A stretch of 64,000 nucleotides of DNA from Methylobacterium sp. 17Sr1-1 (GTDB lineage Bacteria > Pseudomonadota > Alphaproteobacteria > Rhizobiales > Beijerinckiaceae): contig NZ_CP029552.1 in NCBI RefSeq assembly GCF_003173775.1, positions 2,252,501 through 2,316,500 of the forward strand, in the 5' to 3' direction. The notes under the pieces were generated by a model. That model had not been told where the DNA came from. It saw only the letters and a list, made by a program, of their open reading frames with translations, and did not search any database. The position numbers were made by a program, and so were the translations under genes. Within the stretch, counting starts at the first letter, position 1; each line of letters opens with the position of its first letter. Below are positions 8,820 through 17,907 of this stretch, piece after piece.

Positions 8820-9749
8820 ATGACCCACCACCCCGCACTCGCGAAGGGCCGCGTCGCCGTCGTCACCGGCGCGGCGAGCGGCATCGGTCTCGCGGCCGCC
8901 ACGGCCTTCGCCCGGGCGGGCCTGCGGGTGGTGCTGGCCGATCTCCCCGGCGAGGCCCTGGACCAGGCCGGCCGCGCCGTCGCGGCCGCGGCGCCGGGCG
9001 GTGCGGCGGATGTCCGCGCGGTGCCGACCGACGTGACCAAGCTGGAAGCGCTGGAGGCCCTGCACCGCGAGGCCGACGCCCTCGGGCCGGTCGCGCTGCT
9101 GATGGCGAATGCCGGCATCGAGGCCGGCGGACGCTTCTCCTCCGACGCCGCGACCTGGCACCGCATCATCGATACCAACCTGTGGGGCGTCATCAACGCC
9201 GTCCAGGCCTTCGTGCCGGGGATGGTCGCGGCGGGGACGCCCGGGGCGGTGATCGTCACCGGCTCGAAGCAGGGCATCACCACGCCGCCCGGCAACACGC
9301 CCTACAACGTCAGCAAGGCGGGCGTGAAGGTGACGGCCGAGGCGCTGGCGCACGAGCTGCGCGAGACGGGTGCTCCCGTCACCGCCCACCTGCTGATCCC
9401 GGGCTTCGTCTATACCGGCCTCACCCGCGCCCGCGGCGCGACCGAGAAGCCGGCCGGCGCCTGGACGCCGGAACAGACCGTGGACTTCATGCTCGAGCGG
9501 ATGGCGGGGGGCGATTTCTACATCCTGTGCCCGGACAACGAGACCACCCGGGAGATGGACGAGAAGCGGATGCGCTGGGCCGCCGACGACGTGATCCGCA
9601 ACCGGCCGGCCCTGTCGCGCTGGCACCCCGACCACAAGGCGGCCTTCGCGGCCCACATGGAGACGCCTTTGGACGCGCCGCCGGAGGGCGGGAGCCACGG
9701 GGCGGACGAGGGCGTCAAGGAGGCCGCGGCGACGCCGGCCTCGTTCTGA
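8820..9749 (+). CDS. Short-chain dehydrogenase/reductase (SDR)
   Basis: NAD(P)-dependent oxidoreductase of unknown substrate. The cofactor motif TGAASGIG is near residue 20, the NAG motif (NAGIE) near residue 98, and the catalytic Ser (VTGSKQG) and Tyr/Lys (YNVSKAG) near residues 147 and 161. Length is 309 residues, slightly long for a classical SDR because of a C-terminal tail from about residue 245. The ATG at 8820 places the Rossmann motif at the usual distance; the upstream open frame lacks conserved residues. It is followed by zwf after 231 bases and may be transcribed separately. Confidence 0.85.
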   Translation: MTHHPALAKGRVAVVTGAASGIGLAAATAFARAGLRVVLADLPGEALDQAGRAVAAAAPGGAADVRAVPTDVTKLEALEALHREADALGPVALLMANAGIEAGGRFSSDAATWHRIIDTNLWGVINAVQAFVPGMVAAGTPGAVIVTGSKQGITTPPGNTPYNVSKAGVKVTAEALAHELRETGAPVTAHLLIPGFVYTGLTRARGATEKPAGAWTPEQTVDFMLERMAGGDFYILCPDNETTREMDEKRMRWAADDVIRNRPALSRWHPDHKAAFAAHMETPLDAPPEGGSHGADEGVKEAAATPASF

Positions 9750-9798
9750 CGCGGCCGGGTCGACCGGTCATCGCCCGACCGACTGAAATACCCTTCCG

Positions 9799-9833
9799 GT
9801 CGTTCCGGAGCTGCGTCGCGGCCCCGGAACGAC
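9799..9833. repeat. Palindromic repeat, variant of the dispersed family
   Basis: Perfect 10-bp arms (GTCGTTCCGG, 9799-9808; complement 9824-9833) around a 15-base loop containing GCGTCGCGGC. It resembles the palindromes at 30460, 40778, 42261, 42378 and 51007, with CGTTCC in place of CATTCC. Confidence 0.55.
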
Positions 9834-9980
9834 GCCGGAGGATGGGAGGACCGCCGCGAGGGGCGCAGACCGCGCGATCGACGCAAGACCGGGCCGGACG
9901 AGAACGCCACGTCCGCCAGACACAGCGGCTGGCCGCGCCCTTGCAGGGACGGCCGGCACCAGCGGGAGACCCGTCACCCG

Positions 9981-11456
9981 ATGCACAAGATCATCCCCGT
10001 CGCCCCCTTCGATGCCGTCGTGTTCGGCGCCACCGGCGATCTCACGATGCGCAAGCTGCTGCCGGCGCTCTACTACCGCTTTCGCGACCGGCAGATTCCG
10101 GAGGCGAGCCGCATCGTCGCGGCGGCGCGCAGCCGCCTCGACACTGGAGAGTACCGGGACCTCGCCGCCGCGGCCCTGGAGCGCCACGTGCCGGCCGCCG
10201 ACCGCGACCCCGACACGCTGACCCGCTTCCTCGACCACCTGCGTTACGTGGCGGTGGACGGGGCCGGCGAGGCAGGCTGGCAGGACTTGGCGGACCTGCT
10301 CGCCGAGCATCCGGACCACGTGCGACCCTACTATCTCGCCACCTCGCCGAGCCTGTACGGTGCGATCTGCCGCAACCTCAGCGCCCACGGGCTGATCGGC
10401 GAGCGCTCCCGCGTCGTGCTGGAGAAGCCGATCGGCCACGACCTCGCCTCGGCCCGGGCGATCAACGACCAGGTCGGCAAGGTCTTTCCCGAGAGCCAGA
10501 TCTTCCGCATCGACCATTATCTCGGCAAGGAGACGGTGCAGAACCTCCTGGCCCTGCGCTTCGCCAACACGATCTTCGAGCGGCTGTGGAACGCCGACGT
10601 GATCGACCACGTGCAGATCACCGTGGCGGAGACGGTGGGGGTCGAGGGCCGCGGCGGCTACTACGACACCTCGGGGGCTCTGCGCGACATGCTGCAGAAC
10701 CACATGCTGCAGCTTCTCTGTCTCCTCGGCATGGAGAGCCCGCTCTCGCTGGATGCCGACGCGGTGCGCGACGAGAAGCTGAAGGTGCTCCGCGCCCTGA
10801 AGCCGATTCCCGCCCACGAGGTGCCGATGCGCACCGTGCGCGGCCAGTACGTCGCCGGCGCCGTCAACGGCCAGCCGGTGCCGGGCTACGTCGCCGACCT
10901 CGCCGAGGACCGCACGAGCCTGACCGAGACCTTCGTGGCCCTGAAGCTCGAGCTGATGACCCCGCGCTGGGCCGGCGTGCCGTTCTACCTGCGCACCGGC
11001 AAGCGGCTGCCCCAGAAGGTCTCCGAGATCGTGGTGCAGTTCCGCTCCTCGCCGTTCAGCATCTTCTCCGACGAGTTCGCCCGCGAGCCGAACCGCCTGG
11101 TGATCCGGCTGCAGCCGCAGGAGGGCATCAAGCTCGAGGTGATGACGAAGGAGCCGGGCCCCGGCGGCATGCGCCTGCGGGCGACGGGCCTCGACATCTC
11201 GTTCGAGGAGACCTTCAACCAGCGCTACCCGGACGCCTACGAGCGCCTGCTGATGGACGTGGTGCGCGGCAACGCCACCCTGTTCATGCGCCGCGACGAG
11301 GTCGAGGCGGCCTGGGCCTGGGCCGACACCCTGCTCAACGCCTGGGCCGACCGCCCGGAGCCGCCGCGCCCCTATCCGGCCGGCACCTGGGGCCCCACTG
11401 CGGCGATCGCCCTGATCGAGCGCGACGGCCGCACGTGGCACGAAGATATCGGCTGA
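9981..11456 (+). CDS. zwf: Glucose-6-phosphate 1-dehydrogenase
   Basis: Oxidises glucose 6-phosphate to 6-phosphogluconolactone with NAD(P)+, the entry to the oxidative pentose phosphate and Entner-Doudoroff routes. The N-terminal GATGDLTMRKLLPALY is the nucleotide-binding motif. RIDHYLGKETVQN contains the active-site signature with H179. Length is 491 residues, normal for the enzyme. The neighbouring lactonase and dehydratase genes often found beside zwf are absent here. Confidence 0.96.
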   Translation: MHKIIPVAPFDAVVFGATGDLTMRKLLPALYYRFRDRQIPEASRIVAAARSRLDTGEYRDLAAAALERHVPAADRDPDTLTRFLDHLRYVAVDGAGEAGWQDLADLLAEHPDHVRPYYLATSPSLYGAICRNLSAHGLIGERSRVVLEKPIGHDLASARAINDQVGKVFPESQIFRIDHYLGKETVQNLLALRFANTIFERLWNADVIDHVQITVAETVGVEGRGGYYDTSGALRDMLQNHMLQLLCLLGMESPLSLDADAVRDEKLKVLRALKPIPAHEVPMRTVRGQYVAGAVNGQPVPGYVADLAEDRTSLTETFVALKLELMTPRWAGVPFYLRTGKRLPQKVSEIVVQFRSSPFSIFSDEFAREPNRLVIRLQPQEGIKLEVMTKEPGPGGMRLRATGLDISFEETFNQRYPDAYERLLMDVVRGNATLFMRRDEVEAAWAWADTLLNAWADRPEPPRPYPAGTWGPTAAIALIERDGRTWHEDIG

Positions 11457-11649
11457 CGCCGATTCGGCACGAGGACATCGGCCGCCGCCTCTGCGGCTGA
11501 TTGGAATAAATCCAAGATATCTCAAGGGGATGACGGCGAGATCGGACCTGCGGCGGCTTTCCTTCCGGCGCTCGCCGCTCTAGAGGAGCCGCGAGACAAA
11601 GGCCCGCTTCGCGCCCCGGGGCGCGAAGCGGGCGCCGAGGAATTCCGTC

Positions 11650-12318
11650 ATGTCGCCCTGCCGTCCCGCCCTCGCCAGCCTCCTGGTCCTCGCTGCCGTC
11701 CTGGGCGGGCCCGCCCGCTCCCAGGACGAGCCGGCGGCCGAGGCGCCCGCGGCCGAGGCCCCGGCCCACAAGCCCGCACCGAAGCCGGCACCCCGCCGCC
11801 CCGCGCCGAAGCCCGCGCCCGCCCCGAAGGCCGAGGCGACGCCCGCGCCGGTGGCCGCTCCGACGGGGGCCTGGCCCAATGGCGCGAGCGCGGTGAGCGA
11901 GGTCTACGGCGACTGGACCGTCAGCTGCACCCGCGAGAACGAGAAGCGCCAATGCCAGCTCTCGCAGGCGCAAGGGGTGGCCCAGACCGGGCAGCGCCGC
12001 TTCAGCATCGAGCTCAACGCACCCCAGGACGGGCGCAGCAACGGCCTGCTGCTGATGCCGCTCGGCCTGTCGATCGATCCCGGCGTGACGTTCAAGCTCG
12101 ACGACGCGACCCTCGGCAAGGGCGCGCCCTACACCTCCTGCGTCCAGGCCGGCTGCATCGTGCCGATCAGCTTCCCGACCGTCGCCACCGACGCGATGAA
12201 GACCGCCGTGAACCTGCGCGTCACTGGCACCAAGCCCAACGGCGAACTCGAGACCATCACGGTGCCGCTCGCCGGGTTCGCCGCTTCGCTCGCCCGGATG
12301 GCGCAGCTCCTGAGCTGA
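11650..12318 (+). CDS. IalB-type secreted protein with Pro/Ala/Lys-rich linker
   Basis: The N-terminus (MSPCRPALASLLVLAAVLGG) is a signal peptide with a likely cleavage near ARSQ. A low-complexity Ala/Pro/Lys linker follows (about residues 28-78), with repeated KPAPKPAP-type units. Residues 80-222 match the invasion-associated locus B family, including VYGDWTVSCTRENEKRQC and four cysteines likely to form disulfides. IalB proteins are periplasmic or envelope proteins named from Bartonella; the role in free-living methylobacteria is unknown. Length 222. The linker suggests the domain is held away from the membrane or bound to peptidoglycan; that is inference. Confidence 0.8.
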   Translation: MSPCRPALASLLVLAAVLGGPARSQDEPAAEAPAAEAPAHKPAPKPAPRRPAPKPAPAPKAEATPAPVAAPTGAWPNGASAVSEVYGDWTVSCTRENEKRQCQLSQAQGVAQTGQRRFSIELNAPQDGRSNGLLLMPLGLSIDPGVTFKLDDATLGKGAPYTSCVQAGCIVPISFPTVATDAMKTAVNLRVTGTKPNGELETITVPLAGFAASLARMAQLLS

Positions 12319-12360
12319 CGTCTTCACCGCCTGCTCACGGTTCGGGCGCAGGCTGGCGGG

Positions 12361-12567
12361 ATGAGCATCGATTCCACCTCCCTCGCCACCGGCGCCCTCG
12401 CCCAGCAGAACGCCGCCTTCAGCCAGCAGGTCGCGACCCTCGCGATGCGCCGCCAGATCGACGCGGAGCGCTCCGTCGCCGGCCTGGTGGCCGAGACGGC
12501 GAGCGCCCCGGCCGCGAACGCCCCGGTGCCGCCGGGGCAGGGGCGGGTGCTCGACGTGACGGTGTGA
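12361..12567 (+). CDS. Small YjfB-like protein (putative motility family)
   Basis: A 68-residue protein starting MSIDSTSLATGALAQQNAAF. The first 45 residues form an amphipathic, Gln/Ala-rich helical segment (QQVATLAMRRQIDAERSVAG), followed by an Ala/Pro tail. Size and the helical N-terminus remind me of the YjfB putative motility family, but the resemblance is weak. It starts 42 bases after the ialB-like gene and may share its transcript; hairpins follow. Confidence 0.5.
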   Translation: MSIDSTSLATGALAQQNAAFSQQVATLAMRRQIDAERSVAGLVAETASAPAANAPVPPGQGRVLDVTV

Positions 12568-12958
12568 TCGCAGAGTGTGGCCACGTCACACCGATCCCAT
12601 TTACGACCTCATCCTGAGGTCGTGGATGGGAGGTGAGGGGAGCAGCGAAAGGCTGCCTCCAGATTGGCGAGGACACGACATTGCGCGTCGGTCATCACGC
12701 TGCCGCCGGGCGCGCCAGACTCTGCCTGCCCGTGAGGCAGCCGCCGGCCAGGAAACCCGGCCGATCCCCGCGCACGTTTGGCATGAGACCTGCAATCCCC
12801 CCTCGTAGGCTGGCCGCACGGCCCGCGGGGCAAAGACGCCCGAGCCTTGGACACGGAAGTCCGACAGACTGAGGAACCGGGACCGGGACGACCGGGCCGG
12901 AGATCCTCACCCTGAAGCGCGTCGAAGACCCCCCGCGGGGGCTGCGTGAGGCTCCGAT
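12568..12958 (+). promoter_or_regulatory. Structured leader region before the nitrate transporter gene
   Basis: This 391-bp gap has no convincing ORF but several stem-loops. A hairpin at 12595-12631 has an 8-bp core (CGACCTCA/TGAGGTCG) plus an outer CCCAT/ATGGG pairing. A second at 12642-12656 is GCAGC/GCTGC with a GAAAG loop. A third at 12722-12740 is CTGCCT/AGGCAG with a 7-base loop. A GC-rich hairpin at about 12929-12941 (CCCCC/GGGGG) lies just before the start codon. Nitrate-assimilation genes in Proteobacteria are often controlled by antitermination in such leaders through ANTAR proteins such as NasT; whether this leader does so is inference. Confidence 0.4.
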
Positions 12959-14224
12959 ATGGCCAGTTTCAAGACCGTCATGAAGTCGGGTCATCCCCCG
13001 ACCCTGTTCGCTGCGTTCCTGTACTTCGATTTCTGCTTCGCGATCTGGGTGCTCAACGGTGCCATGGGTCCGTTCATCACCGAGACCTACAAGCTCACGC
13101 CGGCCCAGACGGGCTTCATGATCTCGCTGCCGATCCTCGCCGGCGCGATCATGCGCTTCCCCCTCGGCGTACTCGCCCAGTATATCGGGCGCAAGAACGC
13201 CGCGATCACCGAGATGTCGCTGATCGTCCTGGCGATGGCCTACGGCTTCTTCCTGGTGCATTCGTTCAACGACGTGCTCGCCATGGGCGTGCTGCTCGGC
13301 ATCGCCGGCGCCTCGTTCGGCGTGGCGCTGTCGCTGGGCTCGGGCTGGTTCCCACCGGAACACAAGGGCTTGGCGATGGGCATCGCCGGGGCCGGCAACT
13401 CGGGCACCGTGCTCGCCGTGCTGTTCGCGCCGCCGCTCGCCCAGGCCTATGGCTGGCAGGCGGTCTACGGCTTCGCCGGCGTGTTCATGCTGATCCCGCT
13501 CGCCGTGATGATCGTCCTCGCCAAGGAGCCGCCGGACCGCGAGCACCAGAGCTTCAAGGAGCACGTCTCCTGCCTGTTCGAGAAGGACGGCTGGGCCTTC
13601 AACCTGATCTACGTCATCACCTTCGGGGGCTTCATCGGCCTGTCGAACTTCCTGCCGACCTTCTTCTACGAGCAGTTCGCCGTCACCAAGATCGAGGCCG
13701 GGCGGCTGACCATGCTGGCCGCCCTGATGGGCTCCGGCATCCGCATCCTCGGCGGCTACTTCGCCGACCGGATCGGCGGCATCCTGGTCCTGACCGTGGT
13801 TCTGCTCGCCGCCGTCGGCTCGTTCCTGGCGCTCACCGCGGCACCGACGCTCGTCATGACCACGCTGCTGTTCATGTTCTGCTTCGCGGCGCTCGGCGCC
13901 GGCAACGGCGCGCTGTTCCAGCTCGTGCCCCTACGCTGGCCGACCAACACCGCGGTAGCGGGCTCGATGATCGGCGAGGTCGGGGCGCTCGGCGGCGCCA
14001 TCCTGCCGAACGCCATGGGCCTGTCGAAGCAGTATACCGGCGGCTTCGCGGCGGGCTTCCTGTTCTACGCTGCCTTCACGGCCGTCGTCCTCGGCTGCCT
14101 CGCCCTGTGGTCGCGCAAATGGGTCGGCGCCTGGGTGGGCCCTCGCGGCAAGGTCCTGGCCGCCGCCGGAACCGGGGCGCCGGCCGCGACCGAGAGCCCG
14201 ATCGGCACCGTGCAGCGCGCCTGA
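12959..14224 (+). CDS. MFS nitrate/nitrite transporter (NarK/NasA type)
   Basis: Twelve-segment major facilitator of the nitrate-nitrite porter family. Two glycine/asparagine-rich signatures are visible: GIAGAGNSGTVLAVLFAP near residue 141 and ALGAGNGALFQLVP near residue 310, both diagnostic of NNP transporters. Conserved arginines that bind the substrate are present in GAIMRFPLG (segment 2) and in SGIRILGGYFADR (segment 8). Length is 421 residues. No nitrate reductase gene is adjacent, so it stands alone here, with comF convergent downstream. The ATG at 12959 has only a weak ribosome-binding site (GAGG). Confidence 0.85.
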   Translation: MASFKTVMKSGHPPTLFAAFLYFDFCFAIWVLNGAMGPFITETYKLTPAQTGFMISLPILAGAIMRFPLGVLAQYIGRKNAAITEMSLIVLAMAYGFFLVHSFNDVLAMGVLLGIAGASFGVALSLGSGWFPPEHKGLAMGIAGAGNSGTVLAVLFAPPLAQAYGWQAVYGFAGVFMLIPLAVMIVLAKEPPDREHQSFKEHVSCLFEKDGWAFNLIYVITFGGFIGLSNFLPTFFYEQFAVTKIEAGRLTMLAALMGSGIRILGGYFADRIGGILVLTVVLLAAVGSFLALTAAPTLVMTTLLFMFCFAALGAGNGALFQLVPLRWPTNTAVAGSMIGEVGALGGAILPNAMGLSKQYTGGFAAGFLFYAAFTAVVLGCLALWSRKWVGAWVGPRGKVLAAAGTGAPAATESPIGTVQRA

Positions 14225-14263
14225 GCGGGAGCACGGCCCGACCGCACGGTGATCGGGCCGTTC

Positions 14264-15052
14264 CTACACTCCATCGCGCCCGTCGCTCACCACGCGGGCG
14301 AAGACCAGCACGTCGACCGCCGTCGCCCCGCCGCGCAGGAGCGCCCGGGCGGCGGCGTTGGCCGTCGCCCCCGTGGTCAGCACGTCGTCGACGAGGAGGA
14401 CGCGCCGGCCCTGGAGGCGCGGCCGCATTCCGTCCGGGACCCGGAAGGCGCCCTGGAGGTTCTCGGCCCGGGCGGCGCGGCTCAGGCCCACCTGCTGCCG
14501 GGTGCGCCGCACGCGGGCGAGAAGCTCGGGAGCCACGGGCACGCCGCTGCCGCGCGTCGCGGTGCGGGCGAGCAGGGCGGCCTGGTTGAAGCGCCGCCGC
14601 CACAACCGCCAGCGCCAGAGCGGCACCGGCACCACGAGATCGGCCTCCGCCATCAGCTCGGCGCCCGCCCGCGCCATCATCCCCCCGAGCGCCCCCGCGA
14701 GGTCGAGCCGGTCCTCGTATTTCAGCCGCTGCACCAGCCGCCGCGCGGTCGCGTCGTAGCGCGCCACCGCCCGGGCGCGCTGATAGACGGGCGGATCCGC
14801 GAGCGCTGCCGGCGAGAGCAGGCCCGGCGCACCGAGATCGACCGAGAACGGGGTGCCGAGCCGCTCGCAATAGGGCCGCTCGATGAAGCGCATCTCGCTC
14901 CAGCATCCGGCGCAGAGGGCGTGCGGCACCGCCGTCGCGGCCCCGCACGCGATGCAGCTCGGCGGATAGACCAGCCCGACGAACCCCCGCAGCGCGAGGC
15001 CGGGCAGCCCGGCGAGGCGGTGCAGGCCTCTCACGCGCACCGCGCCCGTCAC
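14264..15052 (-). CDS. ComF family phosphoribosyltransferase-like protein
   Basis: Double zinc-ribbon plus phosphoribosyltransferase fold. The N-terminal zinc-binding cysteines are in [10 protein letters not shown] and ALCAGCWS (residues 30-55). The PRPP-binding loop [17 protein letters not shown] is near residue 218. ComF takes part in natural DNA uptake in competent bacteria and GntX is its enterobacterial relative; its role in alphaproteobacteria is not established. Length is 262 residues, normal. It is convergent with the nitrate transporter gene, 39 bases apart. Confidence 0.85.
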   Translation of the reverse strand: MTGAVRVRGLHRLAGLPGLALRGFVGLVYPPSCIACGAATAVPHALCAGCWSEMRFIERPYCERLGTPFSVDLGAPGLLSPAALADPPVYQRARAVARYDATARRLVQRLKYEDRLDLAGALGGMMARAGAELMAEADLVVPVPLWRWRLWRRRFNQAALLARTATRGSGVPVAPELLARVRRTRQQVGLSRAARAENLQGAFRVPDGMRPRLQGRRVLLVDDVLTTGATANAAARALLRGGATAVDVLVFARVVSDGRDGV

Positions 15053-15253
15053 CCGGACCTTGCTGCGCCGATGGGCAGATCTGCCGCCCGGAACAGCAGA
15101 GATCCGGTGCCCACGCCGTCGCCCGGCTGTGTTCGAGCGGAAACAGCAGGGAGCAAACGCTTAGCCACGACTAATTGTCGGGCGGGAGGCATTGCCACGG
15201 GGCAGCGATAGCCGCAAGATTGAGCATAACAAGAGAAACAGGAGGAAATGATC

Positions 15254-15472
15254 ATGGCGATGGCTCCGACCCTGTCCCGACCGATCGATGTGCTCGGTGC
15301 GGCGCAGCAGGATCCGCTCCGGCCCCCTCGCGACGGCCACGGCTTCGCCGATGGTGCGGAGGCCGCCGACCGCCCGGCCTCCTGCCCGGCCGCCGTGCCG
15401 ATCGAGAACCAGCGCGAGCGCGCCCAGCAGGATTTCAAGCAGATCTGGAATCTCTGCACGCTGGCGCATTAG
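15254..15472 (+). CDS. Small protein of unknown function with strong ribosome-binding site
   Basis: Encodes 72 residues starting MAMAPTLSRPIDVLGAAQQD and ending IWNLCTLAH. A perfect AGGAGG at 15240-15245 is 8 bases before the ATG at 15254; an ATG at 15248 in the same frame is too close to that site to be preferred. The middle is Pro/Ala-rich and probably unstructured. The C-terminal 22 residues, including an ENQRERAQQDFKQIWNLC segment, look helical. I do not recognise a family. The ribosome-binding site is the main reason to believe it is expressed. Confidence 0.5.
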   Translation: MAMAPTLSRPIDVLGAAQQDPLRPPRDGHGFADGAEAADRPASCPAAVPIENQRERAQQDFKQIWNLCTLAH

Positions 15473-15558
15473 AGCATTCTTTCGACGACGGGGACACCGG
15501 TCCCTCGCGGATCGCGGGACGATGCGTTCCGCGAGTCCGGCCGGTCGCCGTGCGATCC

Positions 15559-16314
15559 TCAGCGCGGCCGCGCCCGCAGGGCGGCGAGGGCGTCGTGATG
15601 CAGCAGCAGCACGTCGGTCGCCGCCGCCAGCTTGCGGGCCGCGGGCGTGAACCCGGCATTCGAGACGACGGCGGCGCGATCGGCGCCCCAGTAGCTGCGG
15701 GCCGCCACCACCTCCTGCACCGCGCCGTTGCCGACGGGCTTCGCGTAGCGCTTGCACTGCACCACCAGCCGCACCCCGTCCCGCTCCGCCACGACGTCGG
15801 CGCCCTGGTCGCCGGCGGCCTTCGTGGTGCGCGCCTCCCAGCCGGCCTGTTCGAGCAGGGCGGCGCAGTAGCGCTCGTAGGCGATTCCGTCCTCCGGCAG
15901 GTCCTCGGCCTCGTCCGGTGCCGCGACGCTCAAGGACGCCGCCTCGACGATGTCCAGGATCTCGTCCCAACGCGCCTCGATCAGGTCGCCGTAGCCCTCG
16001 GCCTCCAGCCGCGGCAACACCGTGCGCTCGGCGAAGTAGGTGCGCTCCCGCAGCCAGCCGTCGAGGATCTCGTTGCCGTAAGGGTCGACGTAGCTCTCCT
16101 GCCGGCGGCGCAGGGCCAGGGTCTCGCGGTGGCGGCGGGCGATCGCCCGGACCCGCCGACGGAAGCGGCCGCCGCGCCCGAGCCGGTGCACGACCAGCGC
16201 CAGCACCACCACGCCGGCGACGGCGAGCGCCCGGGGTCCGAACCACAGGCTCGCCGCTCCCCCGGCCACGATGGGCCAGAACAGGCGGTCGGCGAGGGTG
16301 GAGGGGCGGCGCAT
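15559..16314 (-). CDS. Membrane-anchored restriction-endonuclease-like (Mrr-type) nuclease
   Basis: The C-terminal domain (about residues 145-251) carries the PD-(D/E)xK nuclease core of the Mrr_cat family: YERYCAALLEQAGW, then GDQGADVVAERDG and VVQCKRY with the catalytic Asp and the QxK pair. The N-terminus has one or two hydrophobic segments (about residues 12-45) followed by an Arg-rich cytoplasmic stretch, so the nuclease is probably tethered to the inner membrane. Length is 251 residues from the ATG at 16314; the frame is open upstream to 16416, but that part lacks conserved features. It could cut modified or foreign DNA, or serve DNA repair. No partner methylase is nearby. Confidence 0.75.
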   Translation of the reverse strand: MRRPSTLADRLFWPIVAGGAASLWFGPRALAVAGVVVLALVVHRLGRGGRFRRRVRAIARRHRETLALRRRQESYVDPYGNEILDGWLRERTYFAERTVLPRLEAEGYGDLIEARWDEILDIVEAASLSVAAPDEAEDLPEDGIAYERYCAALLEQAGWEARTTKAAGDQGADVVAERDGVRLVVQCKRYAKPVGNGAVQEVVAARSYWGADRAAVVSNAGFTPAARKLAAATDVLLLHHDALAALRARPR

Positions 16315-16588
16315 CGGGGGCTCTCTCTCGCGCCGCGCGACCGCGGCCGGACGGCCCGGATTCTCCGCGGGACCGCCTTGTCCCCAGCCTAAGACACCGC
16401 CTGTCCCCGGTGTCATCCACAGCTGAACGCACAGAGCGCCGAATCCTGTGCGGTTTCTCCTGCGCGGCTTCGCCTCACGGGAGCGTGTCGAGGCGAAGTC
16501 TTCGCGGCGCTTGCATTCGGGAGGTCGGGCATCCGATCCTGGCGTTTCGCCGAGAGCCCCGCACGGGCCGGCGCAGGGGAGTCCCCGG

Positions 16589-17383
16589 ATGAGATCACGC
16601 GTCGTCGCGCTTCTCGCCTGCCTCGTCGTCGCCGGAACGGCCGGGCCTCCCGTCCGGGCGGGAGGCGATCCGGTCGAGGTCGACGTCGCCCTGGTGCTCG
16701 CCGTCGACGTCTCCCTGTCGATGACCGGCGACGAGCAGGCGGTGCAGCGGGAGGGCTACGTCGAGGCGTTCCGCAATCCGGCGGTGCACCAGGCGATCCG
16801 CCAGGGCATGGTCGGGCGCATCGCCGTCACCTATGTCGAGTGGGCGGGCGTCGGCAACCAGCGGATCGTGGTGCCCTGGACGCTGATCGCCGGGCCCGAG
16901 GAGGCGAACGGCTTCGCCGAGAAGCTGGGTCAGAGCCCCCCCCGGCGCTCGACCTGGACCTCGATCGCCAGCGCCATCGACTTCTCGGCCGGCCTGCTCG
17001 CCGGCAGCGGCTTCGAGGCGACGCGGCGGGTGATCGACGTCTCGGGCGACGGCCCGAACAACCAGGGCCGCGCGGTGACCAAGGCCCGGGACGACGCCGT
17101 CGGCCAGGGCATCGTGATCAACGGCCTGCCGCTGATGATCCGCGAACCCAGCGGACCCTGGGACATCAAGGACCTCGACCTCTACTACCGCGACTGCGTG
17201 ATCGGCGGCAGCGGCAGCTTCATGGTGCCGGTACGCGAGCGCGACCAGTTCGCCGCGGCGATCCGCACCAAGATCATCCGCGAGGTCGCGGGCCGCGAGG
17301 GCGAGCCGCTACTGCGGCGGGCCCAGGGCGAGGCCCGCGCCAATTACTTCGTCGGCGAGCGCCCCAACCCCGACTGGGATTAG
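16589..17383 (+). CDS. DUF1194 protein, VWA-like, secreted
   Basis: A signal peptide (MRSRVVALLACLVVAGTAG, cleavage near VRA-GG) precedes a von Willebrand A-like domain. VALVLAVDVSLSMTGDEQ carries the DxSxS metal-adhesion (MIDAS) motif at about residues 38-42, and YVEWAG and VIDVSGDGPNN follow as in the DUF1194 family. Length is 264 residues. The ATG at 16589 follows a good ribosome-binding site (CAGGGGAG). The family is common in Rhizobiales; its function is unknown, but MIDAS domains usually bind protein partners through a divalent metal. Confidence 0.85.
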   Translation: MRSRVVALLACLVVAGTAGPPVRAGGDPVEVDVALVLAVDVSLSMTGDEQAVQREGYVEAFRNPAVHQAIRQGMVGRIAVTYVEWAGVGNQRIVVPWTLIAGPEEANGFAEKLGQSPPRRSTWTSIASAIDFSAGLLAGSGFEATRRVIDVSGDGPNNQGRAVTKARDDAVGQGIVINGLPLMIREPSGPWDIKDLDLYYRDCVIGGSGSFMVPVRERDQFAAAIRTKIIREVAGREGEPLLRRAQGEARANYFVGERPNPDWD

Positions 17384-17445
17384 GGCGCCCCGATCAATGC
17401 AACCTGAGGGCGCATAAACGGAGGCTGCTCAAGCCGACCTGCGGA

Positions 17446-17907
17446 TCAGTCCTCGGCGTCCAGATCCTGACCGTTGGCCGCGCCGTCGCGCTGGAACTTG
17501 CGCCGCTGCTGCCCAAGACCCATGGTCTTCGCCAGCTCGGAGCGCGCGGCCGCATAGTTCGGCGCCACCATCGGATAATCCGGCGACAGGTTCCACCGCT
17601 CGCGATACTCCTCCGGAGACAGGCCGTAGCGGGTGCGCAGGTGGCGCTTGAGCGACTTGAACTTCTTGCCGTCCTCGAGACAGACGAGGTAGTCCGGCAT
17701 GATGGACTTCTTTATCGGTACGGCCGGGGAGAGGGGCTCGGCCGGCTCGGCGGTGCCGGCGCGGCCGAGGCCGTCCAGAGCGTTGTGGACCGACGTGATC
17801 AGGCCCGGCAGATCGCCGACCGGAACCGAATTGTTGCTCACGAACGCCGCCACGATGTCCGCGGCGAGCCCGATATGGTTCGTCGACGCCTCACTCTCAC
17901 TCATCAC
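17446..17907 (-). CDS. mucR: MucR/Ros-family transcriptional regulator
   Basis: Zinc-finger-like DNA-binding protein of the Ros/MucR family, which acts as a global H-NS-like silencer of exopolysaccharide, motility and cell-cycle genes in alphaproteobacteria. The DNA-binding segment [20 protein letters not shown] spans residues 76-95, with SPEEYRERW following. The second zinc-ligand position is Asp79, not Cys, a known variant in rhizobial MucR proteins that can fold without zinc. The N-terminal half holds the oligomerisation region. Length is 153 residues, as expected. The long AT-richer region upstream fits the family's habit of autoregulation at AT-rich promoters. Confidence 0.9.
   Translation of the reverse strand: MMSESEASTNHIGLAADIVAAFVSNNSVPVGDLPGLITSVHNALDGLGRAGTAEPAEPLSPAVPIKKSIMPDYLVCLEDGKKFKSLKRHLRTRYGLSPEEYRERWNLSPDYPMVAPNYAAARSELAKTMGLGQQRRKFQRDGAANGQDLDAED

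Noticed and set aside
15559..16314. Complete restriction-modification system
   Set aside because: Only a nuclease domain is present; no methylase or specificity gene nearby.
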